From assembly GCF_945859685.1 (NCBI RefSeq), contig NC_079149.1:21921118-21985117 (forward strand): a stretch of DNA of 64,000 nucleotides. Direction: 5' to 3'. Position 1 is the first letter of the stretch. Each line of letters opens with the position of its first letter. Positions 47,551-58,305 of this stretch are shown in pieces. The position numbers and the translations under genes are program-made. Below the pieces are notes generated by a model. The model did not search any database, was not told the origin of the DNA, and saw nothing but the letters and a program-made list of their open reading frames with translations. The stretch comes from Eupeodes corollae (Eukaryota; Arthropoda; Insecta; Diptera; Syrphidae).

Positions 47551-50500
47551 AAAAAAAAAATACATAAAACCATTTCCAGTCAGGAAGAGCGCTGCGTTAC
47601 ATCGCCACTGCCATCGCCATCGTATCGGTTTGAAGCTCATTGAAAATGTCGACAATTTTCTTATTCTGCAGCAGAAATCGCACCAAAAAAGGAAGAAGGC
47701 CGAATCGATTGTGGAATGCAGAGTTTGGAGATCGAGGGTATGGAGTCGGGGTATGTGGAGAGCTGGCTGTGATTGTGTTTATCGGAACTCTTGCCTCGTT
47801 ACAGCCAGAAGCCTTTATATAGCGGAAGAATCAGCCTAGCAGTACCAGCTGGCTTATGTCCAAATATCTTACTCGCTTCCTCTTCCTATCATCCTATACG
47901 CGTATTAAAAAGCAAAAAGACCGGACGGCCGATGTAAATTTACCCAGAAAATGGAATTTAATCAAGCGTTCTCAAGGGGCAGCAGAATGGGGAAGGTATT
48001 TAGCACATTGCAAGTGGTTCTTTTGGCTTTGCTTTAAACGTGTAATTGCTTTATCTAGCTCTGGGGTAGGAAGTTGAAGTTTTTGCCTCTGCGATGTTTA
48101 ATTTTTTTCTCAACTTCAAAGTACCTACCTACAGCGACCGGAAGCCGAATCGTCTGTGATTCACAGAAATGTTAAACAAGTATAAGGGTATACCTTAAAT
48201 GGGAAGGAGGAGGATTCTGCCTTTACGTTATGTCGTGGAATATTGAGGTCATGATTATGGAAGCGATTACGAGAAGTCTGCTAATTTTTTCACAAGTATT
48301 TGTGTAGAGATAATCTCAAGAAATCTCAGGCGGTTTTGTAAGGAGGAATATTTTTACCCCCAGCAGTGTGTTTCTATTTCTGAACTTGTAAAGTGTAAGT
48401 TGTTTCATGGAGGAATCTATTGGAATTGGACAGACGAATAATTTAAACACAGATTGGCAATAAAAATGTATTACATTGTCGATGGCAATTCAAAAATGAT
48501 TTCGACATTGATTGATGTTTTTCTTATAAACAAAACACATAAATACTCAACCAATTACAGAATTTATTGCATTTTTTCGAAAACGAGAAAGTCATATGTT
48601 TCTTGTAAGATTTGATCGCTTTTAGTTGGCTAAGAAGTTTCGCAAACTATTTTAAAAGAAGCAAAAGCTATTTTTGAAACACATTAAACATTTTAATTGA
48701 AACGCATTCAAAACAAGCTTATTGGCTACATTTTTATTAGGCTATTAAGAAGAATTTGATTATACCCTAAAGAGTAATTAAAAACAAATAAACGGATCTT
48801 GTACTTCAAAATCCTAAATATAATCAAAGTACAAATAATTGAACAACTGGGTCAAATGAATTTGACTGTCTATTTAAAAATAGCAACCTCTTTTTAAAAA
48901 TATTTAAATGTACAGGATTATCCATTTTGCGGTTTCAAAAATAAACGTAAATAAAACCCATTTAAAATATATTTTTTAATGATATTTATTTTTTAATATA
49001 AAGTATGAACGTGGATATTATTGTGTGAAACAATACATCATTAAAATTACCACCATGCGAATTTTTGCAAGCACCCATTCTTTTGAGCTAATTTTTGACC
49101 ACTTTTTGACACATATTGGGCGGTATCTTAGCTATAACTTGACAGTTTTTAAAAGCTTAAGAGTGCAAGCCTTATCTGCATAGACACGGTCTTTCAATTA
49201 TTATTTTGTATTGTTAATACGATATCTATCTCTTTATGTTAAAGCTGGTAAATATTAACTTTTCGTTTACCTTCTCTAAAAAATAATTGCTTTCCAAAAT
49301 CAGAGTGGAAAAAAATAAACCATGAAATACTAAAGTAACAAGAAAATCTGTTTTAATCCATCCTGGCTTTGACAAGACAAATTAAGGATAGAAAACCTTA
49401 AAGCCTCCCTTATTCTTAATTTTAAAAGGTATTCAAAACGAAAATCAGTGATGACATGAGTGAAATAATTATCTACACAAAAATTCCAATCCGAAATAAT
49501 TACAAAACCTCAAATTTGTAAATGTTCAAACTTTAAATGAGTTAAAATTTTTCAAAAAGACAAAAAAAAACAGAAAGGTTAAAGGTTGTTTGATCACAAA
49601 CATTGGTTAGGATGGTAAAACTATATAAATAAATATAAAGTGTTTTCACCTTAACCAACCTTTAAAAAGTTCTTACTATAATTTCCCACAAAAATGTGTT
49701 AAACCCTTTGAACAAGGGTTTGACACACCACATGTTCTCTCTATTTGACATCGTGTTGTGATGTGTTATAATGTATATGTTAACCCTTTAGCCTTAGATC
49801 TTATTTTCTCACACCGAAACTTGACAGGAACAAATCGCATAACATTAAATTTGTGGTTGAATGGACTTTGACAGGGTGATTCATTTTCAAAGATGAATAT
49901 GACATACAAATAAAGGTGGTCAAGCTTGTAAGCTCTAGAAGAATACCGTCAGTGAAATAGGATTCAGGATTATTTTTTAAGTTGGGTTAAATTTAAACAA
50001 GTTACTTTGATTTTTTTGAGATTCATGAAAAGTTGGTCTCTTTTGTGAAGACGAAAAAGCTCTCAAAAAATTAGCTCAACATTTTAACCCTCATCGCCAT
50101 TTTTCCGTTTAAAACAGATTTTTCGAGAAGGAACAAAAAACAGTTTTCTGTGTGCAATTAAAGTCTATATACAACTAAACCCTTTTATCTCAAACATCTT
50201 TGTCAATCCCGAGTATTTTCTTCGTAACACTCTTTTAAGGTGCAACATCAAAGTAAGAAATTCCATGAAATAAAGAAAGTTGATTTTTTTTCTCCAACAC
50301 CAAATTTTCTGAATATGATCAAGCAACTCAAGAGATAAACACAATTTTCTCTAGGTTTTAATATTTTCAAGTAATTTAAACTTAAGTGAAATTTGCTCAC
50401 TTATTCCGACTTCGTTTAAGTGACATTTATTTTAATTGAGCTTAATTCGTTAAAATGTAAAATAACCTTCTAAAGTAAAAAAAAGTCGTAGCATTTTGAA

Positions 50501-51180
50501 GTTTCTCATTGGAAAATATTATATTAAAAAAATATAATTCTTAATATTTATAATATTAAAAAAATAAATGAACACAAATATAAATATACTAAAAGGCAGT
50601 ATTGCAAATATTGGTATTTTTAAAATAATTAGGCTGTATTCGATTCAAGACTTTCTTCTTTGAAATTGAAATTCATTACAAGAAATAATAATATTTCAAA
50701 ACAAAATATTTCTTACAACAATAAATTTACAAAAACGATAGCTCTTAGAAAGTTTTTCTTTCTTTTCTAAATATTATATAATATATTTTCTAAATATTCA
50801 TCTTCCAATATTTTAAAAATTAAAACAAAACAAGTTTATACTTTGCCAAAAAATGTCTTACAATGGTCAATAAAGTCTTGTATACTGACAATGAAATTAT
50901 ACTTTTTAAAGAAACCTGTGTTCGAAGCGACTTTAATCGTCAGGTTTTTGAAATATATTGAAAAATATAAAATAAAGGTTACGGCGGTTATTGTTTTTAA
51001 TTGGTAAACCCAGTAAAGTCTATGTGCAGTTTTGAAATCAGCAAGTATTAACTCTAAAACATATTTTTTCAAAACTATGAAAGGATAATTTTACCCTTTT
51101 TTTAAAAAAAAAAACATCACAAGAAGTCAAATGAATATTCATCAGTAATGAGAATTTCTTTAAACTAAATCAAAAAAGAG
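47551..51180. other. 3' flank and non-coding stretch
   Basis: 47580-48080 is less AT-rich, with two overlapping frames of 60-73 codons lacking domains; it may be the 3' UTR of the gene. From 48100 to 51180 the sequence is AT-rich without recognisable features. Confidence 0.4.
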
Positions 51181-51189
51181 GATAGGATT

Positions 51190-52562
51190 AAACCCACACT
51201 GATAACTTCCCACCCCGTCTATCGATTTGTCTTGCTTAAAAGTCTATATGTACTCGTATCAATTTTTAACCAAATTCGCGTACTATTTTTTGTAGATTTT
51301 ATTTTGTATGGAAAAACGGACTGTTGGATTTTTATATAAAAATTACTGAATATCGAAAACAATATTTTCTGTGAAATAAAATAAGTTTGAAGCCAATATT
51401 TTTAATTTTTGAAAAGCTATTTGAGTCGAAAGTAAATTTTTACCAAGTTTAAGTGTTGTTTTTTTTAGATTTTTATTTTTTGTAAAAAAAAACTGTCAAT
51501 TCGATTTTTTTTCAGAATTTTATCGAATGTTGAAAACAATATTTCTTATAAGACAAAATTACTTTGAAGCCAATATTTCAAATTTTTGAAAAGACATTTG
51601 AGTCGAAAATCAATTTTTACCAACTTTTACATATTTTGTTTAGGTTTTTATTTAATTTTAAAAACTGTCAATTCGATTTTTCTCAAAATTTGTCCTAATG
51701 TTGAAAACAATATTTCTTATAAGTAAAAATTAGTAAGAAGCTATTATCTCAAATTTTTTAAAAGATATTTGAGTCGAAAATCATTTTTACTAACTTTTGT
51801 TAATTGTTTTTCGGTTTTTAATTTTTTGTAAAAAAACTGTCCATTCGATTTTTTTTAAATGTTACTGAATGTTTAAAAACAATATTTTTTGAAAAATAAA
51901 AGTAAATTAAAGCCAATATCTCAAAAATTTTTAAAAGATATTTAAGTCGAAAATCAATTTTTACCAACTTTTAATAATTTTTTTTTAGGTTTTTATTTTT
52001 TATAAAAAAAAACTGTCAATTCGATTTTTTTAAAAATTTTATCAGATGTCAAAAACATAATTCTTCGTTGCACAAAATTGTTTTGGAGATGCAATCATAT
52101 TTTAGTCGTAAAATTTTAGAGGTGACAAATTTTTTTGCAGTTTTTTGATTTATAAAAAAATCGTTCAATGGATTTTTTGCAAAAAATATACTTCTTTAAT
52201 ATCACGTTCCAATATATTATATAAAATTGAATTCAAATGTTTCGCGGTTTTGGTTCGTAAGTCATTTAGGGTTAACCAAAATTTTCACCTTTTTTTTCAA
52301 ACTGCTATGGTAAAAAACCACAGACGCAATTTTCTTGATAGCCCTTTCTGCATATTTCTGCCTTTTTATCTGTACAACAAAATGTATTTGAAGTCGATAT
52401 CTCTTCTATTTCTTGAGCTATGGACGACGAAAAAAACGTACGAACGTACGTACACACGCATGAACAGACATCTTTCTAAAAATCTTTTAATTCGACTCTA
52501 GGGACCTTGAAACGTCGAGAAATGTCAAAATTTTTATTACAATAACTTCCTATGGGAAGTTA
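51190..52562 (-). repeat. K172 dispersed repeat, copy 5 (minus, most complete)
   Basis: The clearest copy. Tail in reverse at 51190-51240 (CCCACACTGATAACTTCCC, then CGTCTATCGATTTG). Head in reverse at 52500-52562 (ACCTTGAAACGTCGAGAAA, then ATTACAATAACTTCCTATGG). Between them the phrase ACTGTCAATTCGATTTTTT or a variant recurs at 51321, 51493, 51665, 51837 and 52013, giving a period of 172, 172, 172 and 176 bases. Each unit contains a TTGAAAACAATATTTCTTAT block, a GAAGCCAATATCTCAAA block and a GAGTCGAAAATCAATTTTTA block. 52320-52500 is a unique subterminal region with GTACGTACACACGC. No ORF is plausible. Confidence 0.85.
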
Positions 52563-52679
52563 ATAACAAAAAGACTTAAATTGTAGCCAAAAGATACAAT
52601 GTTGAACTTTTCAACATCATCATAGAATTGTATATCGAAAACTATTCCTTCTTTTACAAAAAAAATAAAGTTGTCATAA

Positions 52680-53075
52680 TAACAATCCTCTATAGTCAAC
52701 TTGAAATTTGACAAATTGTCCAATTGACTACCTAAATAGTCAATATGACAAATTTGTTTTTAAATATTGACTTCTGGATAGTCAATAGAACAATTTTCGA
52801 TGTCAATTTCTTGTAGTAAATATGACAGTTTGGATGTCATATTGTTGACTACCAAAATTAAATATCAAGAATTGTTATATTGACTATCCGGTAGTCAAAT
52901 TAGATTACGCAGTTATCGATTGACTACTGCTTTTGTCGTATTGATTACCGCAGTTGTCATATTGACTTCCAACTTGTAAACAATTTTTGGATCCCAAAAT
53001 TGACAACAAAAAATTGTCCTTTTGACTATCGCGGTTATCGGTTGAACTGCCAAATAGTCAATAGGATGATTTTTT
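52680..53075. repeat. TTGACTAC/GTCAATATGAC-phrase repeat (FB2)
   Basis: About 400 bases built from a short phrase in both orientations: CCAATTGACTACCTAAATAG, AGTCAATATGACAAATTTG, GGATAGTCAATAGAACAATT, ATATTGACTATCCGGTAGTC, GATTGACTACTGC, GTCATATTGACTTCC and CTTTTGACTATCGCGGTTAT. The region starts and ends with TTGAC/GTCAA units. It lies immediately left of the RTE 3' fragment. Confidence 0.65.
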
Positions 53076-53094
53076 TCGTTCTATGCTTTTTAAG

Positions 53095-53372
53095 GGGTAA
53101 TAGTCCAACGACTAAGATGGCTGGGTCAGGAAGAGCATATGAAAACCAACGCTCCGGCCTGGAAAGTCTTTGAATCCACACCCACAGGACAGCGCAGTAG
53201 AGGAAGTCCGCCGATCGGGTGGCGCACACAAGTGGAAAGTGACCTTATCCAACTTGTAGCACGAAACTGGAGACATCTAGCTAGGGACCGTGCTAGATGG
53301 AGAAGTTCGTTGGGTGAGGCCTTAATTCACATAGGGCTGTAGCGCGACCTTTAAAAAGTAAGATAATAGCTT
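53095..53372 (+). mobile_element. RTE-like LINE, 3' end fragment
   Basis: 5'-truncated copy of the family at 56564-60527, keeping only the C-terminal part. The open frame 53103-53341 gives VQRLRWLGQEEHMKTNAP, then KVFESTPTGQRSRG and ARDRARWRSSLGEALIHIGL with a TAG. It then has the 3' end GGGCTGTAGCGCGACC followed by an AAGTAAGATAATAG tail. The RWLGH-type C-terminus and microsatellite-like tail instead of poly(A) are features of RTE-type elements. It supplies the C-terminus that is deleted in the copy ending at 60527. Confidence 0.85.
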
Positions 53373-53389
53373 TTTTTTTTAATGGTTAA

Positions 53390-53705
53390 ACATTTCCGAG
53401 AAATCTTCGTGACGTCGGTATTGGTAAGCAAACAAAACCCTGGATTCAATTTTGGTCAGCTTTTTCATCTAAAAATGAGTTTGATTTTGCTGGAATTGTT
53501 TTTATAGATGCTGTTGAAAGTTTGAAGTTTGTTCAATCTTATGCGATTGAAGTTGATAATATGAATCCTATTTTTTTAAAAGCCTTGCTTTCAACTTTGT
53601 ACTTACAACTGGCGTTTTTGCAAAGCTTTGAAGCAAGCCAAAATTATTCTTGTTCAAAAAAAATTCGAGCGTTAAGGATTTTCGTCCAATATCCATACTG
53701 GGTTG
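53390..53705 (+). pseudogene. LINE Q: reverse transcriptase, N-terminal part
   Basis: Open as GIVFIDAVESLKFVQSYAIE, then VDNMNPIFLKALL, a CR1/jockey-type linker just before the reverse transcriptase. Then, in another frame, a RPISILP-like motif (TTTCGTCCAATATCCATACT) at 53680-53699. The reading is interrupted there by the FB3 element and resumes at 54190. Confidence 0.65.
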
Positions 53706-54186
53706 GGGTCGAAATACTGTATTGATCAAATTACTGTTTTTAAAATACTGTATCTCAAAATACTGTATTTCAAAATACTGATCAATATGCTGTATCTCAA
53801 CATCTTGTATTCCAAAATTCTGTATATCAAAGTTTTGTATTTCAAAATGTTGTAAATAAGGCTAAAAAATAATAATCAGTATTTCGAAATACAATATTTT
53901 GAGATACAGTATTTTAAATACAGTATTTTGATCCATTTTGAAATACAGAATTTTGAAAACAAAATACTTTTTTTAAGAATACATCACATGAACTGTTTCT
54001 GTCATAATCAGCAATTACATAAACAATTGCACCAAACTAATTGATCTGTCAAGACTTCCAGTATTATAAGATACAGTTTTTTGACAATACAGCATTTTGA
54101 GATACAGTATTTTGATATACAGAATAATAACCATACAGCATTTTGACCATACAGTATTTTAAAAATACAGCATTTCGATTCGTTCC
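53706..54186. repeat. AAATACTGTATCTC-phrase repeat (FB3)
   Basis: About 480 bases of one phrase, first plus then reverse. Left part: GGTCGAAATACTGTATTGAT, AAAATACTGTATCTCAAAAT, ATACTGTATTTCAAAATACT and CAACATCTTGTATTCC. Right part: GATACAGTATTTTAAATACA, GAGATACAGTATTTTGATAT and ACCATACAGTATTTTAAAAA. The outer ends read GGTCGAAATACTGTA and, in reverse, AATCGAAATGCTGTA, an imperfect terminal inverted repeat. It interrupts a LINE reverse transcriptase frame, so it behaved as a mobile insertion. It has no coding capacity. Confidence 0.75.
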
Positions 54187-54720
54187 CTAGTTTTTGAAAG
54201 AAGTATCGAAAGACACAAAAAAATACCTATATTCAATCTGGTTATCGTTCACAACATGGCTGTATTACCACCCTTATGAATGTGATGGAAAAAAATAGGC
54301 GAGCAGTTGATGACGATTGTTACAGTTTTGCTGGATTTCTGAAAAGCCTTCAACACAATTAACCCCTCTATTCTAATTTTCAAGCCAGTAACACAATTCA
54401 ATTTCTGCAGCAAATCATATCAGATTTTAGTGAACGAATGCAGGCTATAACTATTCAAATAAACTCTCGTCTTTTTTGCCAATTTTAAAATGTGTTCCTC
54501 AAGGATCGATTTTGGGACCAATTCTTTTCTCACTGTACATTAACGAATTTTCATCTATGTATGTTTAAATACACAGTTTAAAATATGCACGCTGATGATG
54601 TCCAATTGTATCAAAGTAATAAGCTTGGTCTTATTGAAAACTAGGTCCATAACATTAATCAGGATCTTCAAAGCATCTATGTTTATTCTCAACATAAAAG
54701 GCTGTTTTAAGATCCTTTAA
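54187..54720 (+). pseudogene. LINE Q: reverse transcriptase, central part
   Basis: Resumes the reverse transcriptase after FB3: LVFERSIERHKK, then SGYRSQHGCITTLMNVMEK (finger) near 54238, FAGFLKSLQHN-like decayed motif A, CVPQGSILGPILFSLYINEF (motif B, near 54489), a decayed motif C (CACGCTGATGATGTCCAATT encodes HADDVQL) and QDLQSIYVYSQHKR. Frameshifts separate these. CR1/jockey style, different from families C and J in detail. Confidence 0.75.
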
Positions 54721-54849
54721 GGACCTTATACTTATTGTAATTTCTCAAAAACCACTTTATCTTACTTATTTCATAATAACACTACTTTAGATTTTGTAAA
54801 ATTTACACAATTTGTCGAAATTTTGGGTTAATTTCAATATCAGTATTGA

Positions 54850-55159
54850 CAATTTTTGACTACTTTAAACACTCACAGAAGAGTTCAGACTTGTTTTAGA
54901 GCACGTTATCACAAAAGAAGTTTTACTGCAATTAAACATGATTGTTCTATGGCAAATGGAATCACCCTGTACAGAGTCAGTAATATTCATCTTTGATCCC
55001 AATGGATATATAGGAGCGGCATAGGCATTTAAGGAAACCCTTATCAAATTAGTTAAAGCCATAATTAAATTTTCCAGAGAAGACAAACCTTTCAACTTCA
55101 TGTTATAATCCCCTGTGATTTTGAGTGTTGAGGGAAGCACATACTCGTACTTCCAGATC
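54850..55159 (-). pseudogene. takeout/JHBP-like exon remnant
   Basis: Minus strand. After an acceptor-like TTTTTTAGTTTTTGATAG the exon reads IWKYEYVLPSTLKITGDYN, then MALTNLIRVSLN and PLGSKMNITDSV. The order GDYxM, (T)LTN, (M)N(I/V)TD is the signature of the takeout/juvenile-hormone-binding family, secreted carriers of hydrophobic ligands with a TULIP fold. Further along, one frame over, CDNVLxNKSELFCECLK resembles the family's GDNVLxFLNENWxELF segment but contains a stop (x here) and needs a frameshift. The signal peptide and N-terminal exons are not seen. It could be a decayed paralogue or a diverged gene with a short intron; family assignment is by motif recall only. Confidence 0.45.
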
Positions 55160-55169
55160 CTATCAAAAA

Positions 55170-56560
55170 CTAAAAAAAATTATTCTGCCCTAAAACCTAA
55201 AAGATGTCCTGGAGAGTATAAATTGTTCTTGGATCAGCAGGTATGTTGTACGTATGTATGTATATGTGTGTTTATAAAATAGGAGTTGGACAAATATATA
55301 CTGGATCCTGAGGTGGAGTAGAAGGAGAACAACACCATTTTGATTTGACGACAAAACGTGCCACTGGCACTGAATAATACGAACGTGCAAATCATTTTTA
55401 ATAGAGATTTTGTGTCCCTTAAAGTGTGATGAATTTTGAAATATTACCTACACACACACACACAATCCATATCCTTAAATGCATATGTTAATATGATTGT
55501 CACTTATTAAACAATATAAAATATCAGAGAAATCACACACCAGATGGCGTTGTACAGTCTTATAAAATTTTATCATTTTTCCTTGATAATGACAGCAACT
55601 CAGTGGAGTATAGAAAATTGGATTTTCCAGCCTGATGTGAAAAGTCGACAAAAGGTTGGGAAAGGTTGATGTCTCGTTACAGAAATGTTTTCTTAAGGTC
55701 TCACATAAAAATGGTTTCAAAGTCTGAATGAAGTGTAAACGTAACCTGTAAACTGATTTATTGATTTTCAAAGGAGGTATTTCCTGTTGACTTCACATTA
55801 TTAACACCAAATTCGACATAAAGGTGGCTAAGTTCAAGTTAAGGGTGTAAGGAGCATATAAAAGCCACACAAAACAACACCTAGCACAACTTGAACTCGA
55901 AATAACCTTTGAGACTGAGAATTGGAGTATGCACGGAGATTTAAGGAACCTATTGGATAATTTTTGGAATCATAAATCCGTTTTAATGCTTATTGGGTTT
56001 GGTTAATCGATTTTCGACTCAACAGGATATTTCAACGCTCACAAAAAAGGTTCATCGACAAAAATCTATGGATTGGCTGATGTCGATGAAAAAATACACA
56101 CAATCATCAGGAGGTAAAAGGATAATAAAAGAGGACACGAAAGTGTGATACCTTTGTATGTCATGATGAAGAGCACAAGTGAGTTGGTGCGTATGCAAGG
56201 CAATATGTCGAGCGGAAAATGAAATCTGTTTTATCAATTTTATGCATGAGTTCATAAATTATATACACACGTATGTATGTACGTCAATGATAATGATTTG
56301 GCATTTGGAATGCGTGTCGCATGTCAATAGGACTCTGCCATCGGATACAAATATGCGCAGGTAAACTTTTACAATGTTAAAAAATGTTACATTAAAGTTT
56401 TTTCCATTTATTTTTAATAGTTGTTTGCTTTTGATTTTTCAGATGTTGATAAGAATAATAAATAAGGTGGTGCAATAGTGCGTTGGATGTTCAAATGGTA
56501 GACATGTGCATTCAAGAGGACACAAGCGTCCACAGGTTTTTCTTAAAACAAACCTCTGTC
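55170..56560. other. non-coding, with CA microsatellite
   Basis: 55448-55463 is a short (CA)n repeat and 55238-55270 is GTAT/GTGT-rich. No coding exon found, although upstream exons of the takeout-like remnant would be expected here. Confidence 0.4.
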
Positions 56561-56563
56561 TAT

Positions 56564-58105
56564 CAACTCCTACTCTCACCTCCCCGTGGTGAACATCGGG
56601 ATGCCTAGTACCTCAACTGGAGATTGGGTTCCAACCCAGTGGAAAAGTTGTTGGGGGCAGCAGACGAGAGAGGTGGGGAGAGCTGTTTCCACTAAGGAAC
56701 CTCTCCTTATCCAGACGGCAGTGGAGGAATTCCCGAGATGGAATCAACGGTGGCGTCTACAGTTCCAGTAAGGTTAAACTACTTAGTGAACACCTTATAG
56801 GGCTTCTTCGACTTATTTGGAGCCCAGGCCTGTAAGGAGCGGTTTTATCCGGCTCCCCATCCTTGGAGTTATACTTAGGATCTGGCCCTCCAGGTTGGGG
56901 GTTGTGCGTCGGGGTGACTTCCTGGCCAAGCAAAAGCTTTCATAGTTTGCGAAGCACCAACAAGCCTCGGATGCGGAGGGATTTACTTTTGACAACCAAC
57001 GCAAACGAATAAAGGACAACGAACTTCGGATATGCACGTGGAATGTTAGGTCCCTTAACATACCACGTTCGGCCGAAGAATTAGCGGAGGCCCTAGAACG
57101 ATATAAAGCAGATATCACCGCCATCCAGGAAATACGAAAAAGAGGATGAAAAACTGCGATATTTACTATGATGACTGCTACCACGAAAACCAAGCCTCAT
57201 GACCATACGCATCAAGGCTAAATTCGGCAACATGAGCCTGATATGCGCGCACGCCTCCACAGAAGAGAAAGACGACAACACCAAAGATATGTTCTTCGAG
57301 CTCCTAGACAAAACATGTAAGCAGTGCCCTAGCTACGATATTAAAATAGTCCTGGGCGATTTTAATGCCAAGCTAGGTAGGGAAGACATCTTTGGTGGAA
57401 TAATGGGAAGAACAGCCTGCACGACAACACTTCCGACAGTGGATTCAGGCTCATAGATTTTGCTGCGGGACGAAACGTCATGGTAGCCAGTACGCGTTTT
57501 CCACACCTCAACATCCACAAAGGAACTGGACTTCTCCTGATCAATCTACCGACAACCAGCCACCTCTGATGTGCTGGGTTTCAAACAGCCACCAACAAGG
57601 AACCCCTGGTTTGATGAGGAATGTCGACAGGCAAATGCAGCCAAACAATAGGCACGCAAAGCGGCGCTGCATAAAAGGACGAGAACTGCTTGTGAGCTCT
57701 ATGAACAGAAGAGGCGAGACAAACGCCGACTTCTCAGAAGGAAAAAGAGAGGGACATGAGAAACGTGCGGTCGAAGATGTTGAGAAGTATACAAAAGCAG
57801 GAATGAGGTTCAAAAGTTTTATGAACAGGTAAAACGAAATTCACAGGTACATAAACCTAGAACCGAAGGCTGCAAAAACGAAAGTGGAAACATCATAGTG
57901 GAACCGCAGTCAATGCTGAGGATATGGAAGGACCACTTCTGCAGACTGTTATAACGGCGGATGAAGAACTGAATTCCGCTGGCAGGCAGGATGATCCATT
58001 CAATATAGACGACGGAAGCCAACAATTCCGTCCTCCCGATTTTAGACGAAGTAAAGATTGCCATATCTAAGCTGAAGTCTAATAAGGCCGCTAGGGCGGA
58101 TGGCC
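56564..58105 (+). mobile_element. RTE-like LINE, copy A (broken by assembly gap)
   Basis: 5' region (CAACTCCTACTCTCACCTCC onward) plus endonuclease and linker. 57014-57148 gives LRICTWNVRSLNIP and EALERYKADITAIQEIR. 57199-57456 gives MSLICAHASTEEKDDNTKD and IVLGDFNAKLGREDIFGG. LIDFAAGRN and a FPHLNIHKGTG segment follow near 57455-57520. At 57568 the sequence jumps to TGCTGGGTTTCAAACAGCCA, the linker before the reverse transcriptase, so the last part of the endonuclease is deleted. The copy stops in the RT linker (SKLKSNKAARADG) at the run of Ns. Confidence 0.85.
57199..57456 (+). pseudogene. endonuclease core of RTE copy A
   Basis: 85 codons. Contains the LICAHA block and the catalytic-site motif IVLGDFNAKLGRED (Asp and Asn bind metal and phosphate). 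In intact family members the domain ends with an SDH motif further on; this is absent because of the deletion at 57568. Frameshifts precede and follow the open segment, so it is a remnant of the enzyme that nicks the target DNA for retrotransposition. Confidence 0.8.
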
Positions 58106-58305
58106 NNNNNNNNNNNNNNNNNNNNNNNNNNNNNNNNNNNNNNNNNNNNNNNNNNNNNNNNNNNNNNNNNNNNNNNNNNNNNNNNNNNNNNNNNNNNNNN
58201 NNNNNNNNNNNNNNNNNNNNNNNNNNNNNNNNNNNNNNNNNNNNNNNNNNNNNNNNNNNNNNNNNNNNNNNNNNNNNNNNNNNNNNNNNNNNNNNNNNNN
58301 NNNNN
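58106..58305. other. assembly gap, 200 N
   Basis: Exactly 200 unknown bases, a common placeholder length for gaps of unknown size. The sequence before is the middle of RTE copy A; the sequence after restarts at the 5' part of copy B. True distance and adjacency are therefore unknown. Confidence 0.98.

Noticed and set aside
47630..48077. overlapping 60-73 codon frames after exon 2
   Set aside because: Several frames are open over the same bases and none has a domain or clear splice sites; more likely 3' UTR or flank.
51190..52562. CRISPR-like repeat array
   Set aside because: The 172-bp units are diverged, contiguous and lack short uniform repeats with unique spacers; the context is eukaryotic.
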